Counted from the stretch's first letter, positions 11,692 through 23,460 are shown. The stretch: 64,000 bases of DNA from Cantharellus purpuraceus (GCA_025174535.1 JALBUN010000045.1:1426001-1490000); one strand, 5' to 3'. A program made the numbers and translations. Notes: generated by a model from the sequence alone, not told the origin.

Positions 11692-13048
11692 ATGCAGGCA
11701 TCTGCGTCCAAAGCAGCAAGCACCCTTTGTGGCATATGTCGGGACCATAGAGCAATCTACACGTGTCCCAGCTGCTCGATCCGCACCTGTTCGCTGCCAT
11801 GTTCAAAGTCGCACAAGTCGATCCAGTCGTGCTCGGGTAAACGCGACAAGGCGGCGTATGTGCCTATGAACCGGTATAGCTGGGGAACTATGGCGAATGA
11901 TTATACATATTTGGAGGAGGTAGGCAGGAATGCGGCAGAGTGGGGGCTCGACATAGTGAAGCGTGGGATCTTGACAAGTGCTACTTTGACAGGAAGGGCG
12001 CGTGGACGTGGGCAGGGAAGAGGATGGGGGAGGGAAGGAAGGGGTGGTATGGCAAAAGGAGTGGGGAGGGGCAAGAGGGAGGTTTTAAGGATGCAGCTGG
12101 ATGTTCGGGATATTGACATGGAGATTCTTCCGCCAGGAATGGAGAGAAGACGTATGAATCAGTCTACATGGGCAGCCAAGTAGGTTCCCCCCCCCCCTTT
12201 ATTCTCTTTATCGCCATCTCATTAATGACAGGTCCAAGTCTATTCTGATGACTGTAGAATTTGTCTTCCACATGGTCAAGGATGCATTCGCCCTGCGCGA
12301 TGCTCCCGAATCCCGGTCGTTTACTCTCCTCACACACAGAAATAGCTTGGATGCCATAATCTCGGACGTCGTCCGCCAACATATTCGCGATCGCGGCAAC
12401 AAAGGTGACGTCCCCACATGGGTGCAATCTTATATCTCAGAAACCGACGACACCCAGCTCGTCTACCTCATGAGTCAACCTGCAAACTCGCCCTCGAATC
12501 TGCCAAGCAAAGCATACCATAAGCTTGACTCAACGCAAAGTCTCCTGACTGCTTTGCGCAACAAAGCATTTGTAGAGTACCCTACGATTAACGTTTGGGA
12601 AGAAGGAGATTTCACGGGGCGCCTTGTAGAAGCCGATGGTCTATACGTGGAAGGTGAGGCGGAAATGCGGCCGGTAAAACACCGACAATTAGATGCTATC
12701 GGTGGGCGCAAAGTGATCAACAGCTTGCTAGGGGGATACACAAGCAATGAAGAAGAGGAAAATAATGTTATGAACATGCTCGGCGGCTACGGCAGCGATG
12801 AGGAGTCCCTGAAGACAGCGGAGGCTGAGGAGGATCAAGATACTGAAGAAGTCGATGATGCAGAAGAGCCGACATTGGAAGATGTCCACAACATACTAAG
12901 GGGGATAGGCGATGACTCGTTTGCAGAAGATCAAATACCGTTGGAGGAAATGGAGGGGGACAGTGACTGGGGTAACAGCTCCGACGATGAAGCGGAAGAA
13001 TTTGTGCGAGAACTTGAGCGACGGGCTACATCTCACCGACCCAGCTAG
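11692..13048 (+). CDS. BCD1: box C/D snoRNA protein 1 (HIT zinc finger)
   Basis: Two exons (11692-12179, 12232-13048) encode 434 residues. The intron begins GTAGG and holds an 11-base run of C. The N-terminus is a zf-HIT domain (LCGICRDHRAIYTCPSC, then CSLPCSKSHKSIQSC), followed by the Bcd1 region (YLEEVGRNAAEWGLDIVKRG), an RG-rich loop, and a C-terminal region ending in acidic repeats with two related LGGYxSxEE motifs. BCD1/ZNHIT6 is an assembly factor for box C/D snoRNPs, working with Rsa1/NUFIP and the R2TP complex in the nucleus. The RG-rich insert in place of a short linker is a local peculiarity. Its stop is 18 bp from the stop of the convergent MED18 gene. Confidence 0.92.
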
Positions 13049-13066
13049 ATTCAGCGTCATTGTCGT

Positions 13067-13818
13067 CTAGGTCTCTAGCTTCTGTAGATCCAAAATCCCC
13101 TTCATTAGGCGTTGAACCTCTAGTACCGCCTCTACCATTTGGCCAAGGGGTGTCTCCTGCGTATTGCGCATTGGTGCGGTCTTCACCTCGACTTGCCAAG
13201 GGGCATCTGCGTGGGCAGGCATCGGCTTTTGTGTTTTGGGGTCGATCTGGTCCCATGCATAAGATTACTCGATTCGAAAGCAGATATCAAAGACCTACAT
13301 TATCCATTTGGAACATCTGTATTGATAAAGGACCTCGACGGAATACGTAGCCTCGCTTGAAGACCTGGATTGTCTTTCTACATAGCAAATAAGCCCTAGC
13401 AACATCATACTGCAAGACGCGTACACATATCCCAGAGCCGATGCAAAGCTCAGAGCATCACCTGATACCTGCGAGGTGACAGCCGGACGTATAGTAGCTT
13501 CAGATGCACCCTGAACCCGTGCTGTCTCTGGCTTCAGATGCGAGAACATCACCCTGCTATCGAGTGATACTCAGCTCGACTTAGAAAGTTATATACATAC
13601 CATCCTGAACCAGGTTCAAGTAACTCTCTCCTGCACCGCAACTGTACGGGCGCCACATTCGCAGCGCGCTGGACTGCTGCGTCGACGGGCTCAAAGATGG
13701 CTTCATGAGAATGCATTCTCTGTGCGGATTCGCAGAGCAGAGTAAACCTGTTTAAAATGACTTGGAGATCTGGCTGGAAGAATTCTCCGACAAGAGCAAC
13801 TTCATACAGCGTTGACAT
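13067..13818 (-). CDS. MED18: Mediator head-module subunit 18
   Basis: Four short exons (13601-13818, 13427-13553, 13299-13364, 13067-13246; read downward on the minus strand) sum to 591 nt, 196 residues plus stop, with every junction in frame. The protein begins MSTLYEVALVGEFFQPDLQV and contains the Med18 landmarks SGDALSFASALGY, KRGYVFRRGPLSIQMFQ, IDPKTQKPMPAHADAPWQVE and a C-terminal helix EVQRLMKGILDL. The last intron (13247-13298, 52 nt) joins MFQMDN to IDPKTQ exactly at the length expected for the family. Med18 binds Med20 and the RNA polymerase II CTD side of the head module. No single frame covers the gene. It is convergent with BCD1. Confidence 0.88.
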
Positions 13819-15150
13819 TCTTGTGGACGTGTGTGTAACCAGAGCCTTCAATCCCAGCCAATTACCCGGGATCCTTCAGAGCCTTCCCATCAAGTGGCCA
13901 GATATAGGGGCATACTGCAACCGCTTTAGGAAAACCATAATTTGACATGCACTTATGTAACTGCAAGCTATCTCCAGGTCTCAGAGTCTCTTTTCTGGCA
14001 TGCCGGTCTTATCGTCCAGAACCCGTATTTGTGAGTGCCCCGTCACAAAAGGCAACATGACTATCTAGCTAATTAATGCACCACAACTCTTTGTTGCGGC
14101 CTGCTATATAATTCTAGCTCTATGGACACTGACCGTGGACTCAGATCGGAAGGTTCTAAAGTTGACTAGTTGAGTGCAATTCTATCAAATACTTCACCCT
14201 AAAAGGGCATCAGTCAAATAGGTATTCCAGCTGTTCTTGACAAGAGGCATCGAGGCAGCCCATCAATCGGAATGCTATGAGTCTGTTGAAGTACAGGCTA
14301 CTCAACCTCGTGGTCTCAGTTTAGTTCCAGTTGGAGCCTCTCTCAGTGGTTCTTTTCTGAATACGACGTGACATCATGCTCAAGTTGGACCCTACATGCG
14401 CCACAGACTTCACCTGCAGTGGGGTTAATTCGGCATAACTCCGACAGCGACTAACCAAGCATCCGGCGCAATGACGACCGAGCTAGCGGAACCTATTGTG
14501 GACACGTCAACCGAACTTCAAACGTTCAACAGTCCAAGTTAACCTTTTCAAGTGTCTTAGGTATAGCCATCACTCGTACCAGCTCAAATAACGCCTTGGC
14601 GTGATAGTTTAGTTCCGAAGGTCAGCTGGAACTTGAATTGATATACACCCTAAATGTCAAATTTCGGGAAAATGTACTCGTATGGTCCATACAATGCTCC
14701 GTTATGTACCCAGGCTTCATCCGACCTCTCCCCGTCTTGCGGCATCGCCTCGGCATATCGACGGCAAAGGACAGCTACCGGAATACAGGTACAGGCTTAA
14801 AAGAACATCGCCTTTCTCATGCCTGGTATGACTTTTGACCGCCTGACTGGGTTGCATGCGCTACTCTTATCATGGAATATCATTGTTTATACTTTTCAGT
14901 GATCTAACCATTCAGCCAAGGGGGTGCAGTCGTTTGGAGGATTGACCAAACTCTGTAGAGAAGTAGCGTCGAAAATATGGCCGCTTGATGGCGGAAATCT
15001 TATTTGTGGTCCATGGATCGCCTTTTCAACATAGGTGACTTGTTGGCAGCTTGAAATGACCTTTCAAAACCCTGCAGCACAGCTAGCACCTTAGTAGGCG
15101 GCGTCGAACGTTCAAAGTTTGGGGGACTCGACTCTTGAAGGCACCTGCGA
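13819..15150. other. gene-poor intergenic region
   Basis: No frame longer than about 66 codons and no recognisable domain. It presumably holds the MED18 promoter at its left end. I see scattered short repeats such as CGAACTTCAAACGTTCAA-like sequence near 14513 and 15108, but no terminal repeats or target-site duplications that would define a transposon. Confidence 0.5.
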
Positions 15151-15154
15151 TTTA

Positions 15155-16015
15155 CTAGTACCTGCATCCCAGAAAAACGCGTTTCTCTTCTTCTCCTTCA
15201 AACAAGATCGCGATTTGGTTTGGTCTGGCAGCTGATGTTATCATGTCATGCTTCCTGTCAATTTGGGCTCGGAGAAACACTGGGTTCGAGCATGCGCCGT
15301 GTCCTTCAATGTCCAATATAGGGTATATGCGTTTCATGCTATGGCGACATTGGTTTGAAGAGAGTGACAGGTTTATAACCTGGTAACTTATGGGCCTCAC
15401 TGACGGTGTCCTAGTTGAACTGGTTTGCCTCAACCAAAGACCTAGTACAAAAACCATCTCCTTATTTCGACTTTCAATAGTTTCAGATGGTGCGCATTCC
15501 AATTCCCATGCTCCTGCAACTCATTCAGAAGGGCTTCGTCTTAGTCTACGGATTCTACTCATCGTCTTGTGCTCCCGAGAGACGGCACACACCGGCTCAT
15601 TGAAAGGCTCAGGGTGGTCCTGAAAATCGTGCGTTGCTATGTTGTGCGCATCCTTGTACTTCTGAGTCGCTAATTTCCGGTGATCATCTTGTCCTGTAGC
15701 CTTCCCGTTCCCAAGTAAAAACCAATGTATGCCAGTGGTCGTCTACTTCCACCCTCGTATCGTCTTCGTGTACACTACTCGCTTCGCGATCTGAGGGACG
15801 ACGTAGCCTGTCTTACCTGTCATCGGTGGTGCTTTTTGTTTGCAAATTGCACCGCAGTCCACGAAGCTGACACCACTTAGGCAGAGGACCTTGAACCTGA
15901 TAATCAAGCGTGGGTTTAGTGTCGATCGTTTCGCATGCTGATAGTCGCTTGTACAATATTCTGCATCGCCCCAGATGGCTAGCTCAAGAGACTGTATTTT
16001 TAATGAAATTCTAAA
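15155..16015 (-). pseudogene. long near-open frame with two internal stops, family unknown
   Basis: One minus-strand frame runs for 286 codons from 16015 to 15158 and is broken only by stops at 15743-15745 and 15521-15523. About 13 stops would be expected by chance. Segments include LELAIWGDAEYCTSDYQHAK, then LGNGKATGQDDHRKLATQ, and finally IYPILDIEGHGACSNP. There is no convincing start codon at its head, because a stop lies immediately upstream. I recognise no family. It may be a decayed gene, a gene whose stops fall in introns, or part of an old mobile element. The importin gene starts 139 bp beyond it on the other strand. Confidence 0.3.
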
Positions 16016-16153
16016 CTACTATGCGAGAAAAGTTATGTAATATTTGTGTTTACGCGTTATTTGTAGTACGAGCGTCAACCAGAATTTTCAGCCACAAGGA
16101 GCTAAGCGGGACTGTCCAATATTGTTCCTAGGGCTAAACATTCCAGCTCTAGC

Positions 16154-19100
16154 ATGGTGGATAACAAAGCCACAGAGCCACTATCTTCTCAAGATGTATA
16201 CCAGGCACTTTGCGGTGCTTCCTCTCAGGATCCAGTTAGTGTGCAAGCTTCTACAAAACTTCTTCAGGAGTACCAAGCACGGCCAGGCGCCTATGGTCAC
16301 CTTTACACAATAGCTGCAGAGAGGAGTGTTCCGCTGGATGTGCGAAGAATGGCCATCATCCAATTCAAAAATGGTGCTTTAGGGGTGTGGAAAAGCAAGA
16401 GGCAGGCTTGATCTACTTTGTAATGCCGAATGTAGTATTTGCTGATTTCGCTTATTCGGGGTAGGCTCTTTGACAATGACCTGAGAGCTAGTATACGTAC
16501 TACTTCGATGTTGTTTCTATACGAGGAAGACAACCTTGTAAGCCTACATGCGAGACCCGGACTATTTTCCGATCACTGAGATGCTCACAGATTGCGGATT
16601 GTAATGCCCGGGTTGTAGCGAAAATTGCGCGCGCAGACTTTCCCGCCCAATGGCATGTATATCCTCTATAACTTTACGGGAAGGCTACCTGACCGTGGGC
16701 CCATCAGGTCATCCCTTGTTCCGGATTTAATTGCCATTGTTCAAACCCAGGTTCAAGTCATTCTTTCGAATCCCACTGGTGCAGACCCAGCCAATACACT
16801 TCATTTCAAGCGTACCCTACGTGTTTTGTATCTGGTGGTTAAGGAATTCTGCTCCATTAAGATGCCAAGCGGCATCAGAATCATGACTCAAATGGCTGAA
16901 TCCCTCTATTCGCCACTGGTTTCATATTACGATAGACTTTCAAATCTACTTCAAGCGTCCTTCACAACCGAAGCGCTTCTTGACCCACTTCTGCAGAGCA
17001 CCTGTGAGGAGGTGATCACAATTTGCCACCTCGTTTTCAAGCCATGTACAAAGATCATGTTATGGCTGTGGCAAAAAGCTGGTCAACCTCAATATAGCGC
17101 TGCGCTTGAGACAGTAAGTCTCATGTTCTTTTCCAGTTCTTCCGGACTGAATGTGTGTGTGAGTGAAGCTAGCGGCATTCTCAGATTCGAGCTTCCACCT
17201 TGCTCGCAGTCTCTCTGACATGAGGGTTCGAGTTGTTATTGCGCTGTACCAAGAGGTTACGAGCAGTAACACGTCTGTATCGGCACGCTCCATTGCAGTC
17301 GGAGCCCTTAGGGTGCTTCAAAAACTCACAAAACATCTTGGCCTGTATGGCAAGATGTTTTTACGGATGCAACAACTCTCTCCCAAGCGGTTTGTTACTC
17401 TCCCACATGCGAATGAGCTTGTACTGTATTATTGGACACAAGTGGTCAAAGCTACCAATGGCTCTTCGGAACTGATATCAGGTGAAATTGCATTGAATTA
17501 TATCAGAATGATCAAAATTGAATAATTTTTCTTCAACACAAGACTCACCAGAAGCGGTGTATCCTGTCAAGCTTCTGGTGCAGAGCATGGTTCTCTTCCG
17601 TGAAAGCCTGAATGCTTGGTCTGGAAGAGGGAAGCCCGAGGACATGGATGGTGGGCCGCTCATGTCACCGATCTCTTAGTTTTGACAAGAACCAACTTTT
17701 TGCGTGTAGCGGTGCTGTCCGAGGAATTTGTTGAGGAAGCTGTCAAAATTCTATTGACTCGCTTGATCCCCCTGTCCTCGACAGATCTTGACAAATGGAT
17801 GGCAGACCCTGAGGAGTGGGTTAACGAAGAGGAGAAGGAGGGAGACGCTTGGGAATATGAATTACGTGTATGTGTCACCTTTTGGCTAGTGTTCATGCTT
17901 TTGATTAGCATCATTAGCCTTGTGGAGAACGAGTTCTCATCTCACTATGCAACCATTATGGAGGATATGTCGTACCCATACTTTTGAAGACTCTCCACCA
18001 AGTTTACTGTGAGATCATTTGTCGACGTTCTTCAGCCCTCACTTTTATTCTGATCGGCATACCCAAGCTACACCGACAGATAATCTGACAAAAATTCTGC
18101 AGAAAGAGGCCATGTACTGTGCCATTGGTCGATGTGCCAGTCGATTACACAACACGATGAATTTTGAGGAATGGCTACAAACACACCTTATTTCTGAGGC
18201 CCAAGAATCTAACCCTGAGTAAATCTGTTCTTCTACATGTCTGAACCGCAATTGACGATTTTTGCGATCCCATCTCTCATAGCTATCGCATTATCAAGCG
18301 CAGAATTGCCTGGGTAGTTGGCAAATGGCATGCGGTGCAATCCTCGCCCAGTTCAAAGGCTCAGGTGTGGGAGATATTACGGTATCTCATGAGCGATCAC
18401 GGCCCAAGTTCTGACCCCGTGGTCAGACTCAGTGCTGCCGAAGCACTGAAGCAATGCATTGATGTAAGCCAATATTGCCTTGGGTATGTGCTTATGATAT
18501 TATTGAAATTTTTCATTTCAGACTGTTGGGTTTGATGAGCAAACTTTCTTCCCTTTCCTTGGTGACTTTGTGATCGAACTTGTTCGCCTCATCGCCGAGG
18601 CGGACACCCTGGAAGGCAAGAATAGGCTGACTAAGTCACTTAGTACAGTGATTGAATGTGCTGGTGTACAGGTAGGCACATCAAACGAGACTACAAAGAC
18701 TTCCGCGCCTGACCAGACTCTTTAGATCATGCCATTCATCAATGTAATCATGGATCCTCTCCCACAACTCTGTTCGTATCATTTAGGGCAGGTTGTATTA
18801 CTGAACTATATAAACCAGTTGTACAGGGCAAGACGCTGGTGAAGACTACCTTCTTAAGGCGTCATTGATCGTCATGGTCACCCACCTGGTACAGGTGCGT
18901 GAGGTCGTTTGGGGGCTAGCAAGAAGTCTGATGCGTGTCTTCGTGTCAGGCGGCACGAGAGCATTCGGGCGTAATTTCCCACATTGTCATCTCTCTGGTG
19001 CAAGAAAGTCTTACATCGAAGGTCTGGTGTTGACATGTGTCGGGCCCTTTCACTTATTCACTATTGGATTCAAGGATAAACATTATCTGGACGAGGATGG

Positions 19101-20358
19101 GCTCCAGCTGTGGGGGGCCGCTCTGCAGAATGCTGTGACCCTGGAAAGCACGAGGAACGGTGCCCCTGGATTCATCGACATGTTTTCCTACGTCACCCTT
19201 CTTGTTTCGGATAATATGGACGTTTTGGGCACTATGCTCACTATAGCGGAAAGCTACCTTGTTTTGGATGCTAAGAGGGTTCTATCGGTGAGCAACGCGC
19301 CCCTCAATATTCGTTAGCAGATAACAGGAACTTGGATAGTCGTACGGTCGGGAACTGTTCCAAGCATTTGCTCTTGCTTTGCCCAAGGCCATTCAAATGA
19401 ACGTGAAGAACATCATTTTAGTCCTCAACTTAATGACGCAGACAACCCCTGCTGCGCTGTGGGCCGAGCTGATGCATTCTTCAGGTCTATTTGCTATGCT
19501 TGCGAAGGCAGTCATAGACGACAAAGTAAGCTGCGTCATGAAGTATCGGCTCACTCGGCCGACTGATGCATTCGACACCGGTCACCAAGGAATCAGCAAT
19601 ATTACTGACAGAGCACATTTACGTGTTCGCTCGTATTGCATTATCAGACCCGCTCGTTTTCAATCAACTTGTTTCAGGTGCCGCGCCAGCACTAAAGATG
19701 CCGGAAACCCAAGTCTTCGAAGGAATCCTGGACCAATGGTGGTCTAAGGTGCCCCGACCTAGTGCCCCGATCTCCATTACTCTACTTAACAATATATTCT
19801 CCAGTTTGACAACATGGCTGAGCCGCGACATCGCAAACTTGCTGCTATGGGTATCGCTAGTTGGGTATCCACGGGGCGTCCAGAGGTCTTAGGCCGATTG
19901 TACACCGAGATCTTCAATCTTTGGTTGGACGTCTTTGGGGAACTCAAAGAGGCTCTTGCAGATCAGTCGGCAGAAGGCGCCCGGTTAGTCACCCTCTCTC
20001 CTTAGCTGGACGAATTGATGATCCATTCGTCAGATCCCCACTGATAATGTTCTGGAGGAACAGTCTGGAACCGCCTCCAACCCTTATTCGACAGGAAATA
20101 GAAGGTTCACTAGAAGCAGACCGAAAACAAGAGGTATCTTTCTTCAAACACTCGCTGCTTAATTACAAAGTAACATTGTTACAGATCCACCTTCGTGACC
20201 CGGTAAATGTGGAGAAGCTAACTGTATTTGTGAAAGAAAAACTGCAACAAGCGGAAGCTGCATGTGGTGGAACACAATCATTCCGCACAAACTATCTAGA
20301 TAAAGCGGACCCAACAGTGCTCAGCCAACTCACGGCCGAGCTCCTAACTGGGAATTAA
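16154..20358 (+). CDS. KAP120: importin beta-family nuclear import receptor, importin-11/Kap120 type
   Basis: Multi-exon gene of roughly 1,070 residues with about 17 introns. The N-terminus (MVDNKATEPLSSQDVYQALC, then RRMAIIQFKNGALGVWKSK) matches the importin N-terminal domain that binds RanGTP; HEAT repeats follow. Recognisable blocks include LGLYGKMFLRMQQLSPKRFV, ILLTRLIPLSSTDLDKWMAD, KEAMYCAIGRCASRL, YRIIKRRIAWVVGKW, HYLDEDGLQLWGAALQNAV and a C-terminal block ending TAELLTGN. Kap120 imports ribosome-biogenesis and cell-cycle cargo; IPO11 imports E2 enzymes. After splicing the frame stays open throughout, so I call it intact. Two introns, 16402-16464 and 16653-16707, need GC donors (GCAGGC, GCATGT) to keep both frame and family alignment. 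A fragment of this gene is duplicated at 7964-8061. It is convergent with PEX2. Confidence 0.88.
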
Positions 20359-20475
20359 ATTAGATCACAGTAATTGAGTTTTTCTTCATCCTAGTCTTCA
20401 TTGCGCTCTCACCTTCCCGCGTTACTGTCATATCCATGTCATAATTTTTCAACGATAAAATACAGGGAGATAATT

Positions 20476-21946
20476 TTACTCGCTAGCAGAAGTCAAAAAA
20501 TCTTCATCTTTTAGAGAAATATCTTCAAGGTCAAGATCACCATCACTACGGTTCTCAGCGGTTTCCGTGTCGACTCTCTCTGCATGGAGGACCATTGCCT
20601 CACAGCGTAAACATTCCCAGGCAGGTTCGCCTTCGTCTGCTGCCCTCAACATGCGCTCAGAGATGCAAACATAGCAGTATTGGTGATGACAGCATGTGAT
20701 GTACGGTGTGTTAAGAGGAAACCGTGGAGACTTGCCAAAGGGTGCTAGTTGGGAAGATGAAGGGGCTGACCAGGTGGTATGAACTTGATGACCAGGATCA
20801 GTGATGCTATACGAAGCATCCTTGGCGCAGATAGCACACTGGTCCGCGGAGAGCGACCAGTATTTACCCCGCCGCTCTGGAACGTGCTCCATGTCTCCCG
20901 TCCCGGATACCTCTGGCATTCCCAGAGCCAATCTTATAGACGAGGGTATAAGGTTGGCGCGAGTGACATTGGCAACTGCGCGAAGCATGCGTCGTCGTAG
21001 GACTCGCATGTTTATTAGTGGCAGCAGAAACAAGAGAAACTCCTGGACCAATAGTCAACACTAAACTAGTATGTAACATTAAACATACGGTGAAGGCGTG
21101 CCAGACCATCTGACGGTTCATAAACTCATAGCTGACTTGTCTAGTCGAAGTCGACTGCGAGGGTACAAGACGCAGACGCAACAAACGGTCTGTCCATGTG
21201 CGGTACCTGTGCTCCTTTCAGTAGGCATTAAAATCAAGTCAACCTCGGCTTAACCTTCCGTCACAAAGGAATACAATGAAACTTGCAAGACTGAGCATGT
21301 TGTTCCCAAACTCAACACGTTTTAGCACGTTCCATGCTTTACGTCTAATGTCAGAGGACGGGGCATCCGGCCACGCTCGCGAGAGAGCATAAACATGTAT
21401 CCGGGAGTGCAAATAAGGGAGAAGAATGGTAGCTGTACCGTGAGCCCAAAGTATTCGTTGAGGCAGACCAGATGCTACATAACTGGTAGGATAGAAAAGG
21501 CATCGCAGGCGTTACCAAATATGCACTTACGAGCTGTGGGTCCAGAAACGGATGCGACGGGAGCCTTATAACGCAAATTTTGGAGCTTGGCACCGTATGT
21601 TGCGCCAAGATCCCAAACGGAATACTTATACAAAATGGCATGAACTAGTGCTGTTAATTCAGGGTCAAATCGTGATCGATACGAAGACTTTGTAAAGTAA
21701 AGCAAAGTGAGTTTCATTTGATACTATTGGGGCCGGTCTACACACATGTATGAGGCCTATCGCTTTTGCAAGAGGTCCAGTGAGAATTTGTAGAAGTTCT
21801 TGATCAAGCAACTCGGCATCGAGTTGACCAACTCTGAGAACGCGGGGGAATGCATGAGGAAATGTGGGTAAAGACTGGCGAATGCTTTGGAGATGGGGCT
21901 GAGCTGAATCCCATGCTTGTTGCCAGGAAGACAAAGGAGTGGTCAT
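20476..21946 (-). CDS. PEX2: peroxisomal RING ubiquitin ligase Pex2
   Basis: Multi-exon gene starting MTTPLSSWQQAWDSAQPHLQ at 21946. The Pex2/Pex12 domain includes a segment around LDQELLQILTGPL and a second around PELTALVHAILYKYSVWDL, with hydrophobic stretches such as EFLLFLLPLINMRVL for membrane insertion. The C-terminal RING is CAICAKD ... CCHHQYCYVCISERML ... CLRCEAMV, with the usual spacing except for a longer loop between the first and second zinc ligands. The tail is acidic. Pex2, Pex10 and Pex12 form the peroxisomal membrane ligase that ubiquitinates the import receptor Pex5 for recycling or degradation. It is head-to-head with LOA1, with only 35 bp between start codons. Confidence 0.9.
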
Positions 21947-21981
21947 GGTTAACGCAGAAATCACGTGATAGAAACGGTAGC
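21947..21981. promoter_or_regulatory. 35-bp space between divergent start codons, with TCACGTGA palindrome
   Basis: The inferred ATG codons of PEX2 (minus, 21946) and the acyltransferase (plus, 21982) are separated by 35 bp. A perfect TCACGTGA palindrome sits at 21961-21968. CACGTG is the core site of basic helix-loop-helix factors such as Cbf1 and Pho4. With so little space, at least one mRNA must start inside the neighbouring gene or be nearly leaderless, or a start codon lies further inside. Confidence 0.6.
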
Positions 21982-23460
21982 ATGGAGAAGTACTCAGCAT
22001 ACAGGGTAAGCAAGACAGTCTGCATGTGTCTTCCTTTCACAATCCGAAATGTCTAGGATGCTGGCACAGGGATACAGGTAGGCTTTCTTTGAGAAAACCG
22101 AGGCTACAAAACTATCCCATCATATAGCCTTTCCTCAACCCAGTGCCGCCAGCAGCTTCACCAGCATTCGCAATGGCGCTTTTACCGTTCGGGTATGCGA
22201 TGGGAGCTCTTCGGGTTACCCTCCTACTATTAGTGGGTGTAATCTACTTTATGCTAGTGCAGGTTGTCTTGATGGCTCTTGTGCGTCATCATGCTCGCGC
22301 GTTCACTCTTTCAGCAGCTAATCGAAAATAATGCACAGTACCCCATAGCCCCTTTGCATGGACTTATTTCTTGGATTTTTACGGCGACATTGGCTCGCCT
22401 TGCTCTTCTCATCCTAGGACTCTGGTGGATACCCGTCACCTACGTAACTCGGAAGAGAGGGTATAAATTGATAGTTTCTACCTGATCTAAATGATGTCCT
22501 AAGAATAGAGACTGCTACAGAAGAGGCGCACCTCACAGAGAACCCTGGAAGCCCAAGGCTGGCGATATCATTGTGTCCAATTGGGTGTCATGGGTTGAAG
22601 TCCTATGGTTGGCTTTCCGGTGAGCCTCAACCTCGTCATGGCGTAGATTTTTTTTCATTCGTCCGGAAGATTCGATCCAATTTTTGTCCTTCCGAGTCCA
22701 GTCCCAATGAAGAAACACCCCTCCCGCGTCGACGCGTCCAAACCCAACACTCCAGAACGTCGAACAGGCACCGGTTCTGCAGCTATATCCTCCCCAGCAT
22801 CACGACCTCCAGCCATTCGCATTCCTATACAAGGTTTCCACACCGTCTCGCTTCTTACTCTGCTTCGCTTAACAGGAGATGTGCCGCCATTCAATGGTCT
22901 AGTAGGAGACGCTAGGCCACTCAAAAGCATTCGCAAAGATGCAACCCGTCCCATAGTAGTGTTTCCTGAATGTACGACAAGCAACGGTCGTGCCTTGTTG
23001 CGATTCCCAGACGTGTTTGACGAATCGTCAATCCCTGTGAAGGCATTCAAAGTATTTGTGATGTGTGTTAGGTGGGTCGCAGTCTTCATTTCTTATGTCT
23101 GTACTTGAATGATTGCCCGTGATTAGATACGATCCGCCCACACATTATACTCCAACCCTTACCTGCTCAATCCCGTCATTTTCGGTCTTAAATCCTCTTC
23201 CTCAAATGTTTCATGTGGCCACTTCGCTTTCGCTCGCACTCCCTCAATCTCTTTCGATTCGACTGCTATATCCTGCAGAGTCTCCCAGCTCTGGCAGTTT
23301 CTTGGCTAGTGACGTCTTAGCAAGAGGGGGATGTGAGGATACCCTAACAGAGGCTTGCGCAGTGCTCATTGCACAATTGGGCAAAATGAAAATAACTGGG
23401 CAGGCATGGGAGGATAAATCTGCCTTTCTAGAATTTTATCTTGGAAAGACTAATATATAA
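21982..23460 (+). CDS. LOA1: lysophosphatidic acid acyltransferase, LOA1/Vps66 type
   Basis: The tiny first exon (21982-22005, MEKYSAYR) is joined to DAGTGIQ and then PFLNPVPPAASPAF, which matches the conserved start of fungal LOA1-like proteins. Hydrophobic segments follow (TLLLLVGVIYFMLVQVVLMA, then ATLARLALLILGLWWIPVTY). The acyltransferase region contains DIIVSNWVSWVEVLWLA in place of a canonical HX4D, and the strongly conserved PIVVFPECTTSNGRALLRF. Yeast LOA1 (YPR139C) uses oleoyl-CoA to acylate lysophosphatidic acid and affects lipid droplets and vacuolar sorting. About six introns, all short. The product probably sits in the ER or lipid-droplet membrane. The next gene toward higher coordinates is an RRM-like remnant on the other strand. 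Confidence 0.85.

Noticed and set aside
13819..15150. A transposon filling the gene-poor region
   Set aside because: I saw no terminal repeats, target-site duplications or recognisable transposase or reverse transcriptase motifs.
15270..15300. GGTTCGAG word resembling a tRNA B box
   Set aside because: No A box, acceptor stem or cloverleaf could be drawn around it.
17113..17160. A 23-nt intron in the importin gene
   Set aside because: Too short to splice. A later donor (GTGTGTGAG) with acceptor CGCAG gives a normal-sized intron and the family sequence.
16154..20358. Importin gene as a frameshifted pseudogene
   Set aside because: Apparent stops and frameshifts disappear once short introns, including two GC-AG introns, are removed. 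Every block then aligns in order with the family.
22655..23089. 144-codon minus-strand frame
   Set aside because: It is the antisense shadow of the LOA1 acyltransferase exons, whose plus-strand frame carries the conserved motif.
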